NCBI RefSeq assembly: GCF_016461825.1
Contig: NZ_JAEMNU010000049.1
Location: forward strand, 62,604-126,603
DNA from: Rugamonas violacea
GTDB lineage: Bacteria > Pseudomonadota > Gammaproteobacteria > Burkholderiales > Burkholderiaceae_D
DNA length: 64,000 bases
Direction of reading: 5' to 3'
Position 1 is the stretch's first letter, and every line of letters begins with the position of its first letter. The notes under the pieces were generated by a model. The model was not told the DNA's origin. It was given only the letters and a program-made list of their open reading frames with translations, and did no database searches. Below are positions 35,055 through 44,094 of this stretch, in pieces. Made by a program: the position numbers and the translations under genes.

Positions 35055-37142
35055 CTAGCCCACCGTGCCGATGATGCTGACCTCGCGGTTCTCCGGAATC
35101 TCGTTGTAGGACAGCACGTGCAGACCGGGCGCGAACAGGCGGGCGTAGCGCGCCAGCAAGGGGCGGATCTGCGGCAACACCAGCAGCAGCGGCGGCGTGG
35201 CCTGCTGCTTCATTTGCTCGCGCGCCACCGGCATGTTGACCTGCAACTGGGCCAGCAGGTGCGGATCGATCGGATAGTTGTCGAGCACCACCTTGCCGCT
35301 CTGCCGGGCCTGGTTCAGCGAGCCGAGCAGCATGTTCTCCAGGTCGCCGCCCAGGTTGAAGGCCTGCATCTCCGGCTTCTGGCCGAACAGGCTGGAGACG
35401 ATCTGCCGGCGCAGCGCGCAGCGCACCTCGGCGGCCAGCAGGATCGGGTCCTTGGTGGTCTCCGAGCTGTCGAGCAGGGTGGTGGCGATTGGCACGATAT
35501 CCTTCAGCGACACATTTTCGGCCAGCAGCACGCGGAACACCCGCAGCAACTGGGTGTGGGTCAGCGCCTTGTCCAGCGCGCCGGACAGCTTGGGCGACAG
35601 CGCCGCCAGCCGCTCCAGCAGGGCCGGCACGTCCTCGTGGCGGAACAGCTCGGGCAGGTACTCGCGGATCAGCTTGGAGAGGTGGGTGGCGATCGCGCTC
35701 GGCGCCTCGACCACCTGGTAGCCCAGGCCCAGCGCGTTGGCCTTCTCGCCCGTCTCGATCCAGGTGACCGGCATGCCGTAGGCCGGCTCGACGCCGGGAA
35801 TGCCGTCGATCTGGCCGTACACATTATGCGAAGGAATCGCCATCAGGCGGTCGGGGAACACCTCGGCCGAGGCCACCACGGTGCCCGACAACATCACCGC
35901 GTACTGCGAGGGCTTCAGGCCGAGGTCGTCGCGCACGGAAATCGGCGGCAACAGCAGGCCCATCGCTTCGGACAGGCTCTGGCGCAGGCCCTTGATGCGC
36001 TTGGACAGCGGCTCGCCCTGGGTCTTGTCGATCATGCCGACCAGCTTGTAGCCCAAGGCCACCTGCAGCGGCGCCACCGCCGGCAGGCTCTGCCATTCCA
36101 GCTCGGGCGCGCGCTCCTCGCGCAGGGCCGACTCGATGGCGGCCAGGTTGTCGTTGTCGGGCGCCTTGACGTGCTGGCTGAGCTTCCAGCCGACAAAGCC
36201 GAGCACGGCGGCGAAGCCGGTGAACATCATCCACGGCATGCCCGGCACCATGGCCAGCACCAACATCATGCCGGAGGCGCTGAGGATCACCGGCGGCGAG
36301 GCCAGCAGCTGGCTGCCGACCTGCTGCTCGAAGTCGCCCGAGTCGGAGATGCGGGTCACCAGGATGGCGGCGGCGGCCGACAGCAGCAGCGCCGGGATCT
36401 GCGCCACCAGGCCGTCGCCGATGGTCAGCAGGGCGTACTGGCGGAAAGCCTCGCCGAAGCTCATGTCCTGCATCAGCGAGCCGATGGCGACGCCGCCGAC
36501 CATGTTGATGATCAGAATCAGGATGCTGGCGACGGCGTCGCCGCGGACGAACTTCGAGGCGCCGTCCATGGCGCCGTAGAAGTCGGCCTCGGCGGCGACG
36601 TCGAGACGGCGCGCCTGGGCCTTTTCCTGGTTGATCAGGCCGGCGTTCAGGTCGGCGTCGATGGCCATCTGCTTGCCCGGCAGCGCGTCCAGCGTGAAGC
36701 GGGCCGAGACCTCGGAGATCCGCTCGGCGCCCTTGGTGACGACGGCGAAGTTGATGATCATCAGGATCACGAAGACCACGATACCGACGACGAAGTTGCC
36801 GCCGATGACGACCTTGCCGAAGGCCTCGATCACCTGGCCGGCCGAGGCGGTGCCCTCGTGGCCGTGCAGCAGCACCACCCGGGTCGAGGCGACGTTCAAG
36901 GTCAGCCGCATCATGGTGGTGGCCAGGATCACCGTCGGGAACACCGAGAAGTCGAGCGGCCGCTTGGCCGAGACGCTGACCAGGATGACGATCAGGGCCA
37001 GCACGATGTTGAAGGTGAACATCACGTCGAGCAGGACGGGCGGCAGCGGCAGGATGATCATCGCCAAGATCACCAGCAGGAAGGCCGGTGTGGCGAATTT
37101 GTGGCGACGCAGTTCTGCGATCATCCGGTTCAGGAAATTCAT
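35055..37142 (-). CDS. flhA: Flagellar export apparatus protein FlhA
   Basis: A 695-residue protein, standard length. The FHIPEP signature RISEVSARFTLDALPGKQMA is near residue 140, with about eight membrane helices in the first 330 residues and the cytoplasmic ring domain after it (PEVFPDRLMA-like ASAEVFPDRLMAIPSHNVYG, SPKLSGALDKALTHTQLLRV). It forms the nonameric export gate that docks chaperone-substrate complexes. Its ATG overlaps the flhB stop (ATGA). It is the last gene of the leftward fliM-to-flhA operon. Confidence 0.97.
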   Translation of the reverse strand: MNFLNRMIAELRRHKFATPAFLLVILAMIILPLPPVLLDVMFTFNIVLALIVILVSVSAKRPLDFSVFPTVILATTMMRLTLNVASTRVVLLHGHEGTASAGQVIEAFGKVVIGGNFVVGIVVFVILMIINFAVVTKGAERISEVSARFTLDALPGKQMAIDADLNAGLINQEKAQARRLDVAAEADFYGAMDGASKFVRGDAVASILILIINMVGGVAIGSLMQDMSFGEAFRQYALLTIGDGLVAQIPALLLSAAAAILVTRISDSGDFEQQVGSQLLASPPVILSASGMMLVLAMVPGMPWMMFTGFAAVLGFVGWKLSQHVKAPDNDNLAAIESALREERAPELEWQSLPAVAPLQVALGYKLVGMIDKTQGEPLSKRIKGLRQSLSEAMGLLLPPISVRDDLGLKPSQYAVMLSGTVVASAEVFPDRLMAIPSHNVYGQIDGIPGVEPAYGMPVTWIETGEKANALGLGYQVVEAPSAIATHLSKLIREYLPELFRHEDVPALLERLAALSPKLSGALDKALTHTQLLRVFRVLLAENVSLKDIVPIATTLLDSSETTKDPILLAAEVRCALRRQIVSSLFGQKPEMQAFNLGGDLENMLLGSLNQARQSGKVVLDNYPIDPHLLAQLQVNMPVAREQMKQQATPPLLLVLPQIRPLLARYARLFAPGLHVLSYNEIPENREVSIIGTVG

Positions 37143-38275
37143 GACGGCGAAACCTCACTCATGGACGGTGGAATGACCACCTCGTTGGGGAATGGTGGCT
37201 GGGCGGCGCGCCGCCCAGTACGGAAAGCTTGCAGTTGCAACACATAGTTCAACACCTGCGAGACGGCCTGGTACAACTGCACCGGGATCTGCTGGTTGAC
37301 CTGGCTGGTGTTGTAGATGGCGCGCGCCAGCGGCGGCAGCGGCAGCACCTCGATCTTGAACTCGGCGGCGAGCTGGCGGATGTACAGCGCCATCTCGTCG
37401 ACGCCCTTGGCCACCACGTAGGGCGCCTCGGCGCGCCCCTCGTCGTACTTGAGGGCGACGGCGTAGTGCTCCGGGTTGACGATGACGACGTCGGCGGTGG
37501 GCACGGTCTTGCGCGCGCTGCGCTTGGCCATCTGCCGCTGCAACTGGCGGATGCGGTTCTTCACCTCGGGCCGGCCCTCGTTGCTCTTGTGCTCCTCCTT
37601 CATGTCCTGCTTGCTCATGCGCTGCTGCTTGGCGAAGAAGTAGGCCTGGGCCGGCACGTCGATCAGGGCGAAGATGATGAACACCGAGCACAGCGACATC
37701 AAGCCGTCGAGCATCAGGTTCGAGCCGCTCATCATCGCCTGGCCCAGCGGCATGTGCTGCAACTGGGTGTAGTCGCGCACGGTGGAGCGGGCGACGTGGG
37801 TCAGCACCCAGATCAGCACGCCGGCCTTGCCGATCGAGATCAGAAACTCGAAGCCGTGCTTGGCGGAAAACAGGCGGCCCAGGTTGGTGGCCGGACTCAG
37901 CCGTTCCATCTTGAACGACCAGTTCTTGGTGCTGGCCACCCAGCCGCCCGGCACCATCGCGCCGAGCACGATGAACATGGGCACCACGAAGAGCGGCACC
38001 AGCATCTTCAGCAGCAGCCAGATGGCGCTGGAAAAGACGATCGACAGGGCGTTGTCCATCGAGCCCTCGCTGGCCAGCGGCTGGAAGCCCTGGTGGAACA
38101 GTTCGAGGAACTCGCCGTAATAGGTCGGCAGCAGGTAGACGAACAGCTTCAGGCTGACCAGGATGCCGATCGCCGTCGACAGGTCGCGCGAGCGCACCAC
38201 CTGCCCCTCCTGGCGCGACTTCTTGAGCTTCTGCTGTGAAGCCTTTTCTGTTTTGTCGTCGGTCGACTCAGCCAT
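37139..38275 (-). CDS. flhB: Flagellar export switch protein FlhB
   Basis: A 378-residue protein with four membrane helices and a cytoplasmic domain. The autocleavage site is NPEH at residues 267-270 (VIVNPEHYAVALKYDE). Most FlhB have NPTH, and the cleaving Asn-Pro pair is kept. The N-terminus DDKTEKASQQKLKKSRQEGQ is the family pattern. It switches export from hook to filament proteins together with FliK. It overlaps fliR by 8 bases. Confidence 0.96.
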   Translation of the reverse strand: MAESTDDKTEKASQQKLKKSRQEGQVVRSRDLSTAIGILVSLKLFVYLLPTYYGEFLELFHQGFQPLASEGSMDNALSIVFSSAIWLLLKMLVPLFVVPMFIVLGAMVPGGWVASTKNWSFKMERLSPATNLGRLFSAKHGFEFLISIGKAGVLIWVLTHVARSTVRDYTQLQHMPLGQAMMSGSNLMLDGLMSLCSVFIIFALIDVPAQAYFFAKQQRMSKQDMKEEHKSNEGRPEVKNRIRQLQRQMAKRSARKTVPTADVVIVNPEHYAVALKYDEGRAEAPYVVAKGVDEMALYIRQLAAEFKIEVLPLPPLARAIYNTSQVNQQIPVQLYQAVSQVLNYVLQLQAFRTGRRAAQPPFPNEVVIPPSMSEVSPS

Positions 38276-39056
38276 GGCCGGCCGCCCGCATCTGCGCCTG
38301 GATCATCTCCAGCACGCGGTCGGTCATCATCGCATAGTGTTCGGGGACGAAGCGCACCACCTGCACCAGCATCAGCAGGCCGAAGATGGTGATCACCGAG
38401 AAGCCCAGGGCGAACAGGTTGAGGCTGGGGGCGACCCGGTTGAGGAAGCCGAAGCCCAGTTGCACCACCAGGGTGGAGAACACCACCGGGATGGCCAGCA
38501 GCATCGCCGCCGAGAAGATCCAGGCGACGTTGTAGGCCACCGTCTGCAGCAGCAGCGGGCCGTAGCCCCGGCCCAGCGGCCAGGCCTTGAAGCTGTGCGC
38601 CAGCACCGAGGTGAGCACCAGGTGGCCGTCGATGGCGAAGAAGACGATGATGGCCAGCACCGACAGCAGCGCCGAGACGACGTCGGACGACTGGCCGTTC
38701 ATCGGATCGTTCATCACCGCCATCGAAAAGCCCATCTGCGAGGAGACCAGGAAGCCGAGCACGCCGATCACCGCCATGCTGAAGTGGAAGGCCAGGCCCA
38801 GCACGAAGCCGATCAGCGCCTGCTCGACGCTGGCCAGCACGCCCTGCAGCGACATCGGGTCGATGGTGGCGGACGGGCCGGCGCCGGTCAAGGGCAGCAG
38901 CACGATCGACAGCACCAGCGAGACCAGCACGCGCACGGTGACCGGGGTGGCCGCCTCGCCGATCACCGGCGCGGCCGACAACAGGGCCATGCAGCGGCAG
39001 AACGGCCACCACAGCGCGGTCAACATCGGCAGCAACTGGCTGAACACGGTTTCCAT
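38268..39056 (-). CDS. fliR: Flagellar export protein FliR
   Basis: A 262-residue integral membrane protein with about six helices (ALWWPFCRCMALLSAAPVIG, VLVSLVLSIVLLPL, SQMGFSMAVMNDPMNGQS). FliR joins the FliP5-Q4-R1 export pore. It is followed by flhB with overlapping codons. Confidence 0.94.
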   Translation of the reverse strand: METVFSQLLPMLTALWWPFCRCMALLSAAPVIGEAATPVTVRVLVSLVLSIVLLPLTGAGPSATIDPMSLQGVLASVEQALIGFVLGLAFHFSMAVIGVLGFLVSSQMGFSMAVMNDPMNGQSSDVVSALLSVLAIIVFFAIDGHLVLTSVLAHSFKAWPLGRGYGPLLLQTVAYNVAWIFSAAMLLAIPVVFSTLVVQLGFGFLNRVAPSLNLFALGFSVITIFGLLMLVQVVRFVPEHYAMMTDRVLEMIQAQMRAAGHG

Positions 39057-39075
39057 GGAGCGGATTGCGGCGCGG

Positions 39076-39348
39076 CTAGCCGACCAGGGAGCCGGCGCGG
39101 GTGAAGATGGAGACGCAGAAGTCCATCAGGTAACCGGCCATCCAGCGGCCCATCAGTATGATCGCCAGCAAGGTCACCAGCAGCCGCGGCAGGAAGCTCA
39201 GCGTCTGCTCGTTGATCTGCGTGGCGGCCTGCACCAGCGCCACCACCAGGCCGGTGATCAGGCCCGGCACGACCAGCAGCACCACCAGCAGCATGACGAT
39301 GTGCAGCGCTTCGACGACCAGGTCGACGGCGACTTCGGGGGTCAGCAT
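39076..39348 (-). CDS. fliQ: Flagellar export protein FliQ
   Basis: A 90-residue protein with two hydrophobic helices (IVMLLVVLLVVPGLITGLVV and LLVTLLAIILMGRWMAGYLM) and the family motif QAATQINEQTLSFLPRL between them. The start at 39348 overlaps the fliP stop as TGATG. A longer frame in this position is a shadow of fliP. FliQ is a subunit of the export pore. Confidence 0.95.
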   Translation of the reverse strand: MLTPEVAVDLVVEALHIVMLLVVLLVVPGLITGLVVALVQAATQINEQTLSFLPRLLVTLLAIILMGRWMAGYLMDFCVSIFTRAGSLVG

Positions 39349-40133
39349 CAGTAGGCCTGTATGCTCGTGACGAGCGTATTGACGGTCAGGGTCCAGCCGT
39401 CGACCAGCACGAACAGCAACAGCTTGAACGGCAGCGAGATCACCAGCGGCGACAGCATCATCATCCCCATCGCCATCAGCACCGACGACACCACCAAGTC
39501 GATGACGAGGAAGGGAATGAACAGCATGCATCCGATCTGGAAGGCGGTCTTCAGCTCCGACAGCACGAAGGCGGCGAGCTTGACGGTGAAGGCGTGCTCG
39601 GCCGGCGTGCCGATCTTGTCCTCGCCGGCCAGGTGGGCGATCTGGTTCAGCGCCGCCTTGCTGGTCTGCGCCAGCATGAAGCGCGAGACCGGTTTCTCGG
39701 CGATCTTCAGGGCGTCCTGCAGGCCGATCTGGTCCTTGTCGTAGGGCACGAAGGCGTCGCGCCAGACCTGCTCGCCGATCGGCCGCATCACCAGCAGGGT
39801 GAGGATCAGGGCGACGCCGGTGATGATGCGGTTGGGCAGGCCCTGCTGCAGGCCCAGGGCCTGGCGCAGCAGCGACAGCACGATGACGAAGCGGGTGAAG
39901 CTGGTCATCATCATGACCATCACCGGCAACAGACCCAGCAGGGTCATGATGATCAGGATCTGGGTCTTGACCGTCAAATCCGTCTTGGCGCCGGGCACCA
40001 CCTCGCCCAGCAAATCGACCGCGCCGGCGGTGCCCGGCGCCAAGCTCAGCAACAACAGCAGCAACAAGGCCGCGCCCAGCGCGGCCGGCAGCGCGCGCCG
40101 CCATCCCGCCGCGGGGGTCGCGCCGAGCGTCAT
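39348..40133 (-). CDS. fliP: Flagellar export protein FliP
   Basis: A 261-residue protein. It has an N-terminal cleavable signal peptide (AALLLLLLLSLAPGTAGA), then TQILIIMTLLGLLPVMVMMM, SFTRFVIVLSLLRQALGLQQ and FQIGCMLFIPFLVIDLVVSS, the FliP hallmark regions. It forms the export pore with FliQ and FliR. FliO, its usual assembly helper, is not encoded between fliN and fliP, as in other lateral-type clusters. It overlaps fliN by 4 bases. Confidence 0.96.
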   Translation of the reverse strand: MTLGATPAAGWRRALPAALGAALLLLLLLSLAPGTAGAVDLLGEVVPGAKTDLTVKTQILIIMTLLGLLPVMVMMMTSFTRFVIVLSLLRQALGLQQGLPNRIITGVALILTLLVMRPIGEQVWRDAFVPYDKDQIGLQDALKIAEKPVSRFMLAQTSKAALNQIAHLAGEDKIGTPAEHAFTVKLAAFVLSELKTAFQIGCMLFIPFLVIDLVVSSVLMAMGMMMLSPLVISLPFKLLLFVLVDGWTLTVNTLVTSIQAY

Positions 40134-40516
40134 TGGGTCATCATGTCGAGGTTGAGACCGTCCAGGTCGATCACCTTCAATCCGTAGTTCTCGCCGGCGA
40201 CGACGACCTCGGCGCGGCCGATGGCCGTGCCGTTGACTTTGATGATCAGCGGTTCGCCGGCCAGCACGTCGAGCTCGACCACGCTGTCGGGGCCGATCGC
40301 CATCAGATCCTGCAGCGAAATGCGGGCCGAGCCCACTTCCAGGGTCAGCGTCACCGGAATCTTGCGCATCATTTGCGGCAGGTCGCGCCGCGGCCGGGGC
40401 TCGAGCGGCTCGGGCAGCTCGGCGCCGACCTGGTCGATGATCATTTCTTCGGACAAATCCTCCAACAGGGCGTCGCTGGTACCGCTTGCATTCATGTTCA
40501 TCATGTTATTCGACAT
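40130..40516 (-). CDS. fliN: Flagellar motor switch protein FliN
   Basis: A 128-residue protein whose C-terminal half is the SpoA/FliN fold (IPVTLTLEVGSARISLQDLM, GEPLIIKVNGTAIGRAEVVV). Its N-terminus is longer than in many FliN. It forms the C-ring base with FliM and FliG and docks FliH. The start at 40516 overlaps the fliM end by 11 bases, and an upstream TTG is less likely. Confidence 0.93.
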   Translation of the reverse strand: MSNNMMNMNASGTSDALLEDLSEEMIIDQVGAELPEPLEPRPRRDLPQMMRKIPVTLTLEVGSARISLQDLMAIGPDSVVELDVLAGEPLIIKVNGTAIGRAEVVVAGENYGLKVIDLDGLNLDMMTQ

Positions 40517-41387
40517 CTTCAAAAGAGGTTAAACAGAGTTTGCCCTTGTGCTCGGTCACCGCCGCCGTGAACAGGCGCGAATCGTCGAGCAGCACATCGG
40601 CGCGGTGCATGCTGACCGGGATGATGTCGCCCACCTGCAGGTCGAACAGGCTGCCCAGCGGCACCTCCTTGCTGACCAGGCGGCCGTGCAGGCCGACCTG
40701 CAGACGCTGCGCCAACGGGCCGAGGTTCTTGCCGGCCTTCTTGTTCAGTTCGCGCTCCGGCATCAGGCCGCGCAGCACGCTGGCCATCAGCGCCTTGTCG
40801 AGGGCGAACCAGAAGCGGCCGCTCGACCCGCCCTCGATGTCGCTGACGGTGACGGTGACGATCCAGGTGCCTTTCGGCGGGTGCGAGCCGGTGGCCGGCT
40901 TGAACTCGTCGGCGCCGGCCGGCGGCGCCTTGTCGATGGCGGGCAGGTTGAGCTCGATGCGGCCGGCCAGGGTGCCGGCCAACTGTTGCCCCAGCACCAC
41001 AGCGAGGCGTTCCTCGGTGGCGGTGACGCGCACCGCGCTCTCGTCGACGGCGGCGGCGGCGCCGTCGGTCTTGCTGTCGTTCTTGTTGCGGCCGTAGCGG
41101 AAATTCAGGACGCTGAGCAGGACCTTGCGCTCCAGCGAGAAGGCGATGTTGCCGGCCGGCGCGGCGAAGCTGAGCCAGCGGCCGATCTGCTCGCCGCCCT
41201 CGAGGCGGCTGAAGGCGACGTCCTCGACCTGGAAGCCGCCCCAGTAGCGCCGGCTCATGTTCAGGCGCATCGCCTGGGCCAGGTCGTCGCGCAGCTGGGC
41301 GGCGAAGATGTGCAACAGGTGCACAGGCCGCCCCAGCAAACAGGGATCGAGCACTTGGTGTTGCGTGGTCGGTTTTATGATAGTCAT
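40506..41387 (-). CDS. fliM: FliM-like motor switch protein (divergent, lateral type)
   Basis: A 293-residue protein with the FliM layout. The middle domain runs to about residue 190. The C-terminal SpoA domain ends PLGSLFDLQVGDIIPVSMHR with RLFTAAVTEHKGKLCL. The usual N-terminal CheY-binding motif (like LSQxEIDALL) is missing, since the protein begins MTIIKPTTQHQVLDPCLLGR. The GGxG motif of the middle domain is replaced by YGRN near residue 98. There is no clear ribosome-binding site, and a TTG start 39 bases upstream is possible. It is the first gene of the leftward operon. Confidence 0.85.
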   Translation of the reverse strand: MTIIKPTTQHQVLDPCLLGRPVHLLHIFAAQLRDDLAQAMRLNMSRRYWGGFQVEDVAFSRLEGGEQIGRWLSFAAPAGNIAFSLERKVLLSVLNFRYGRNKNDSKTDGAAAAVDESAVRVTATEERLAVVLGQQLAGTLAGRIELNLPAIDKAPPAGADEFKPATGSHPPKGTWIVTVTVSDIEGGSSGRFWFALDKALMASVLRGLMPERELNKKAGKNLGPLAQRLQVGLHGRLVSKEVPLGSLFDLQVGDIIPVSMHRADVLLDDSRLFTAAVTEHKGKLCLTSFEDVE

Positions 41388-41997
41388 GTTGTGGTCATGT
41401 CGAAACACATTGGTGCCTGCTTCCAAGACCCGTGGCCGCCACTGTTGGCAACGACCGCAGCGGCCTCGATTTCGGGAAATTCGGCTGCATACTGTATCGT
41501 AACTTAAAGTAGGACGATCTCGGTAGCACAGGATACATCATAATTCACATTATTGCCACGCAACAATATTTTATTTGCCATGAAACAATAATCGCACGCC
41601 CAAATAGACCTTTACAAGAAAGTTGCTAGGCAGTAAGCTTCCTCGTATCATAGCGCAGGTTTAGCTGTTGCAGAACAACTTTGTCAGTCTGCGCTTAGTG
41701 AATGATTTATAACGATATTTGCTTTAAGAAAACAGTTTCGATTGTAAAGAAACGGTGCGGCGGAAAGAAAAAATTTCCATCAAACCCGGCCGCGTGAAAT
41801 CGTGGTATTGATACGCAATGGCCGGCCGCGAGGCGCCCACACCGTGTCAGGGTTTGACCGACATGCATATGCCGCCAGTCCTACGGGACGGCGCCATGCA
41901 GGCCGGATCCGCAGCGCCGCCGGCCACGCCGGGGCGCCGGGTCTGGGAAGGGCAAGCAGTTATGACCAACGTTGCAAGAGAAAGTGGAGGTGGCAAC
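41388..41997. promoter_or_regulatory. Divergent control region fliM / fliE, no gene seen
   Basis: A 610-base gap, AT-rich from about 41480 to 41790. Lateral and Flag-2 clusters usually have lafK near here, and no such gene exists. A sigma-54-like element AGGTTTAGCTGTTGCA (GG at 41658, GC at 41670) points to fliE. ACGCCCAAATAG near 41595 resembles half of an FlhDC box. Both are weak. An in-frame upstream extension of fliE is open but lacks coding support. Confidence 0.45.
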
Positions 41998-42342
41998 ATG
42001 AGCAATGGCATCGCAACCCTGATTCAGGCGGATCTCGCCTCCCTCAGCAACGCAGCACACAACCTGGCGGGCAACAGCATCGCCGCCGCCAACCAGTTCG
42101 GCGGCGAGGGCGCCACATCCGCCCCCTCGTTCGCCGAGTCGATGCGGCACGCCGTCGGCAAGGTCAACGAGGACGACCGCGTCGCCGGCCAACGCATGGC
42201 CGATGTCGACAGCGGCAAGAGCGAGGACCTGGTCGGCGCCATGCTGTCCAGCCAGGAGGCCAACCTGTCCTTCTCCATGTTGATGCAAGTACGCAACAAA
42301 GTGATGGGCGCGGTCGACGAGCTCATCAAACTTCCGCTGTAA
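41998..42342 (+). CDS. fliE: Flagellar hook-basal body protein FliE
   Basis: A 114-residue protein. SFAESMRHAVGKVNEDDRVA, then LVGAMLSSQEANLSFSMLMQ and VRNKVMGAVDELIKLPL, the FliE C-terminal signature. The start at 41998 has GGAGG 7 bases upstream. It connects the MS ring to the rod and is the first rod protein exported. It is the first gene of the rightward operon. Confidence 0.93.
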   Translation: MSNGIATLIQADLASLSNAAHNLAGNSIAAANQFGGEGATSAPSFAESMRHAVGKVNEDDRVAGQRMADVDSGKSEDLVGAMLSSQEANLSFSMLMQVRNKVMGAVDELIKLPL

Positions 42343-42363
42343 GTCTTCGCGAAAGCAATCCAA

Positions 42364-44094
42364 GTGATCAACACCCTCAAGTCCGCCTTCGGGCGCTGGC
42401 GCGCCAACCCCGCGCTGCCGGCGCTGCCCCCCGCCCTGATCAAAAACCTCTACCCGCTGCTGCTGCTGGCGGTCGGCGTCACCGCCATGGTGCTGATGTA
42501 CCTGTGGAGCGACCAGTCGGCCTACAAGCCGGTGTTCGGCGTGCGCGAACGCGTCTCGGCGCCCGACATGATGGCCGTGCTCGACACCGACCACATCCCC
42601 TACCGCCTGCATCCCGACAGCGGCCAGGTGCTGGTGCCGCAGTCGATGCTGGGCAAGGTGCGCATGCTGCTGGCCGCCCGCGGCGTCACCGCGCAGTTGC
42701 CGGCCGGCCTGGAACTGATGGACAAGAACGACCCGCTGGGGGTCAGCCAGTTCGTCCAGGACGTGCGCTTCCGCCGCGGCTTGGAAGGCGAGCTGGCGCA
42801 GTCGATCATGACGCTCGACGCCATCGCCCACGCCCGCGTCCACCTGTCGATCGCCAAGTCGACCTCCTTCGTCTCGAGCGACGGCGACAAGTCGTCGGCC
42901 TCGGTGGTGGTGGCGACCAAGCCGGGCCGCACCCTGGCGCCGGAACACATCGCCGCCATCGTCAACATGGTGGCCGGCAGCGTCGCCAGCCTGAGCCCGC
43001 AGCGCGTCAGCCTGGTCGACCAGGCCGGCAACCTGCTGTCCTCGCACATCGACCTGGCCGACGGCTTCGACGCCGGCAGCAACGGCAACGACAACGGCAA
43101 GCGCTTCCAGGACGAGATCCGCGGCAACGTCAAGAACCTGCTCGGCACCGTCATCGGCGAGGACAACTTCCGCCTCAGCGTCACCGCCGCCGTCGACAAC
43201 GACAAGGTCGAGGAGACGGTCGAGAAATACGGCGACGCGCCGAAGGTCACCAGCGAGGCCATGCGCGAGGAACAGGACCGCAACCGCATCGCCATGGGCG
43301 TGCCGGGCACGCTGTCGAACCGGCCGCCGCCGGCCGCCGCCGACACCAAGGCCGGCGACCCCGCCGCCGCCAAGGCCGACGAGGGCACGGCGCACAAGAA
43401 CGCCACCACCCGCCAGTACGCCTACGACCGCAGCATCACCCAGACCAAGCGCAGCCGTGGCACGCTGAAGAAACAGAGCATCGCCGTGGTGCTGGCGCAC
43501 GCCGCCGCGCCCTTCCCGAAAACCGGCTGGACGCCGGCCGAGATCGCCAACATCGACAAGATCCTGCGCAACGGCCTGGGCATCGACGCCGAGCGCGGCG
43601 ACCAGTTGGTGGTCAGCGCGATGAACTTCCCGCCCAAGGCCGCCCTGACGCCGTGGTGGCAGGAGCGCGACACGGTGGTCGACTTCAGCTCGTGGATCAT
43701 GTACGCCCTCGCCACCCTGCTGGGCTACCTGTTGATCCTGCGCCCGCTGCTGCGCCTGCTGACGGCGCGCCTGACGCCGTCGCCGGCCGCCGCCGCACGC
43801 CTCGCGGCGGAACGCCGCGGCGCCGAAGCGACCGCCGTGGCCGCCGGCCACGCCGCCGGCGCGCCGGCGCTGGCCTCGCCGGACCATGTCGCCGGCGAGC
43901 CCGACGCCATGGTGGCCGGCGGCGCCGTGCCCGGCATGCCGGTGGTGCCGCTGCTGGAGAACTATGACCTGCCGCCGGCCGGCTCGGCGGTCGACGTCAT
44001 GGTCGACCACCTGAAAGTGTTGGCCGAGAAAGAACCCGAACGCGTCGCCGAAGTCGTCAAACAATGGATGCAGAAAAATGGCCGAACTCAATAG
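42364..44094 (+). CDS. fliF: Flagellar MS-ring protein FliF
   Basis: A 576-residue protein. An N-terminal membrane helix near residues 28-45 (LYPLLLLAVGVTAMVLMYLW), the ring-building motifs GVSQFVQDVRFRRGLEGELA and HVHL-like ARVHLSIAKSTSFVSSDGDK, and a second helix near residues 440-460 (WIMYALATLLGYLLILRPLL) are visible. The C-terminal tail VMVDHLKVLAEKEPERVAEV with VVKQWM binds FliG. It uses a GTG start with a weak ribosome-binding site and overlaps fliG by 17 bases. A linker of Ala, Pro and Gly lies near residues 320-340. Confidence 0.96.
   Translation: MINTLKSAFGRWRANPALPALPPALIKNLYPLLLLAVGVTAMVLMYLWSDQSAYKPVFGVRERVSAPDMMAVLDTDHIPYRLHPDSGQVLVPQSMLGKVRMLLAARGVTAQLPAGLELMDKNDPLGVSQFVQDVRFRRGLEGELAQSIMTLDAIAHARVHLSIAKSTSFVSSDGDKSSASVVVATKPGRTLAPEHIAAIVNMVAGSVASLSPQRVSLVDQAGNLLSSHIDLADGFDAGSNGNDNGKRFQDEIRGNVKNLLGTVIGEDNFRLSVTAAVDNDKVEETVEKYGDAPKVTSEAMREEQDRNRIAMGVPGTLSNRPPPAAADTKAGDPAAAKADEGTAHKNATTRQYAYDRSITQTKRSRGTLKKQSIAVVLAHAAAPFPKTGWTPAEIANIDKILRNGLGIDAERGDQLVVSAMNFPPKAALTPWWQERDTVVDFSSWIMYALATLLGYLLILRPLLRLLTARLTPSPAAAARLAAERRGAEATAVAAGHAAGAPALASPDHVAGEPDAMVAGGAVPGMPVVPLLENYDLPPAGSAVDVMVDHLKVLAEKEPERVAEVVKQWMQKNGRTQ

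Noticed and set aside
41590..41610. FlhDC box upstream of fliE
   Set aside because: One half-site resembles the consensus, but the inverted second half at the proper distance is missing, so it is mentioned only as a weak candidate.
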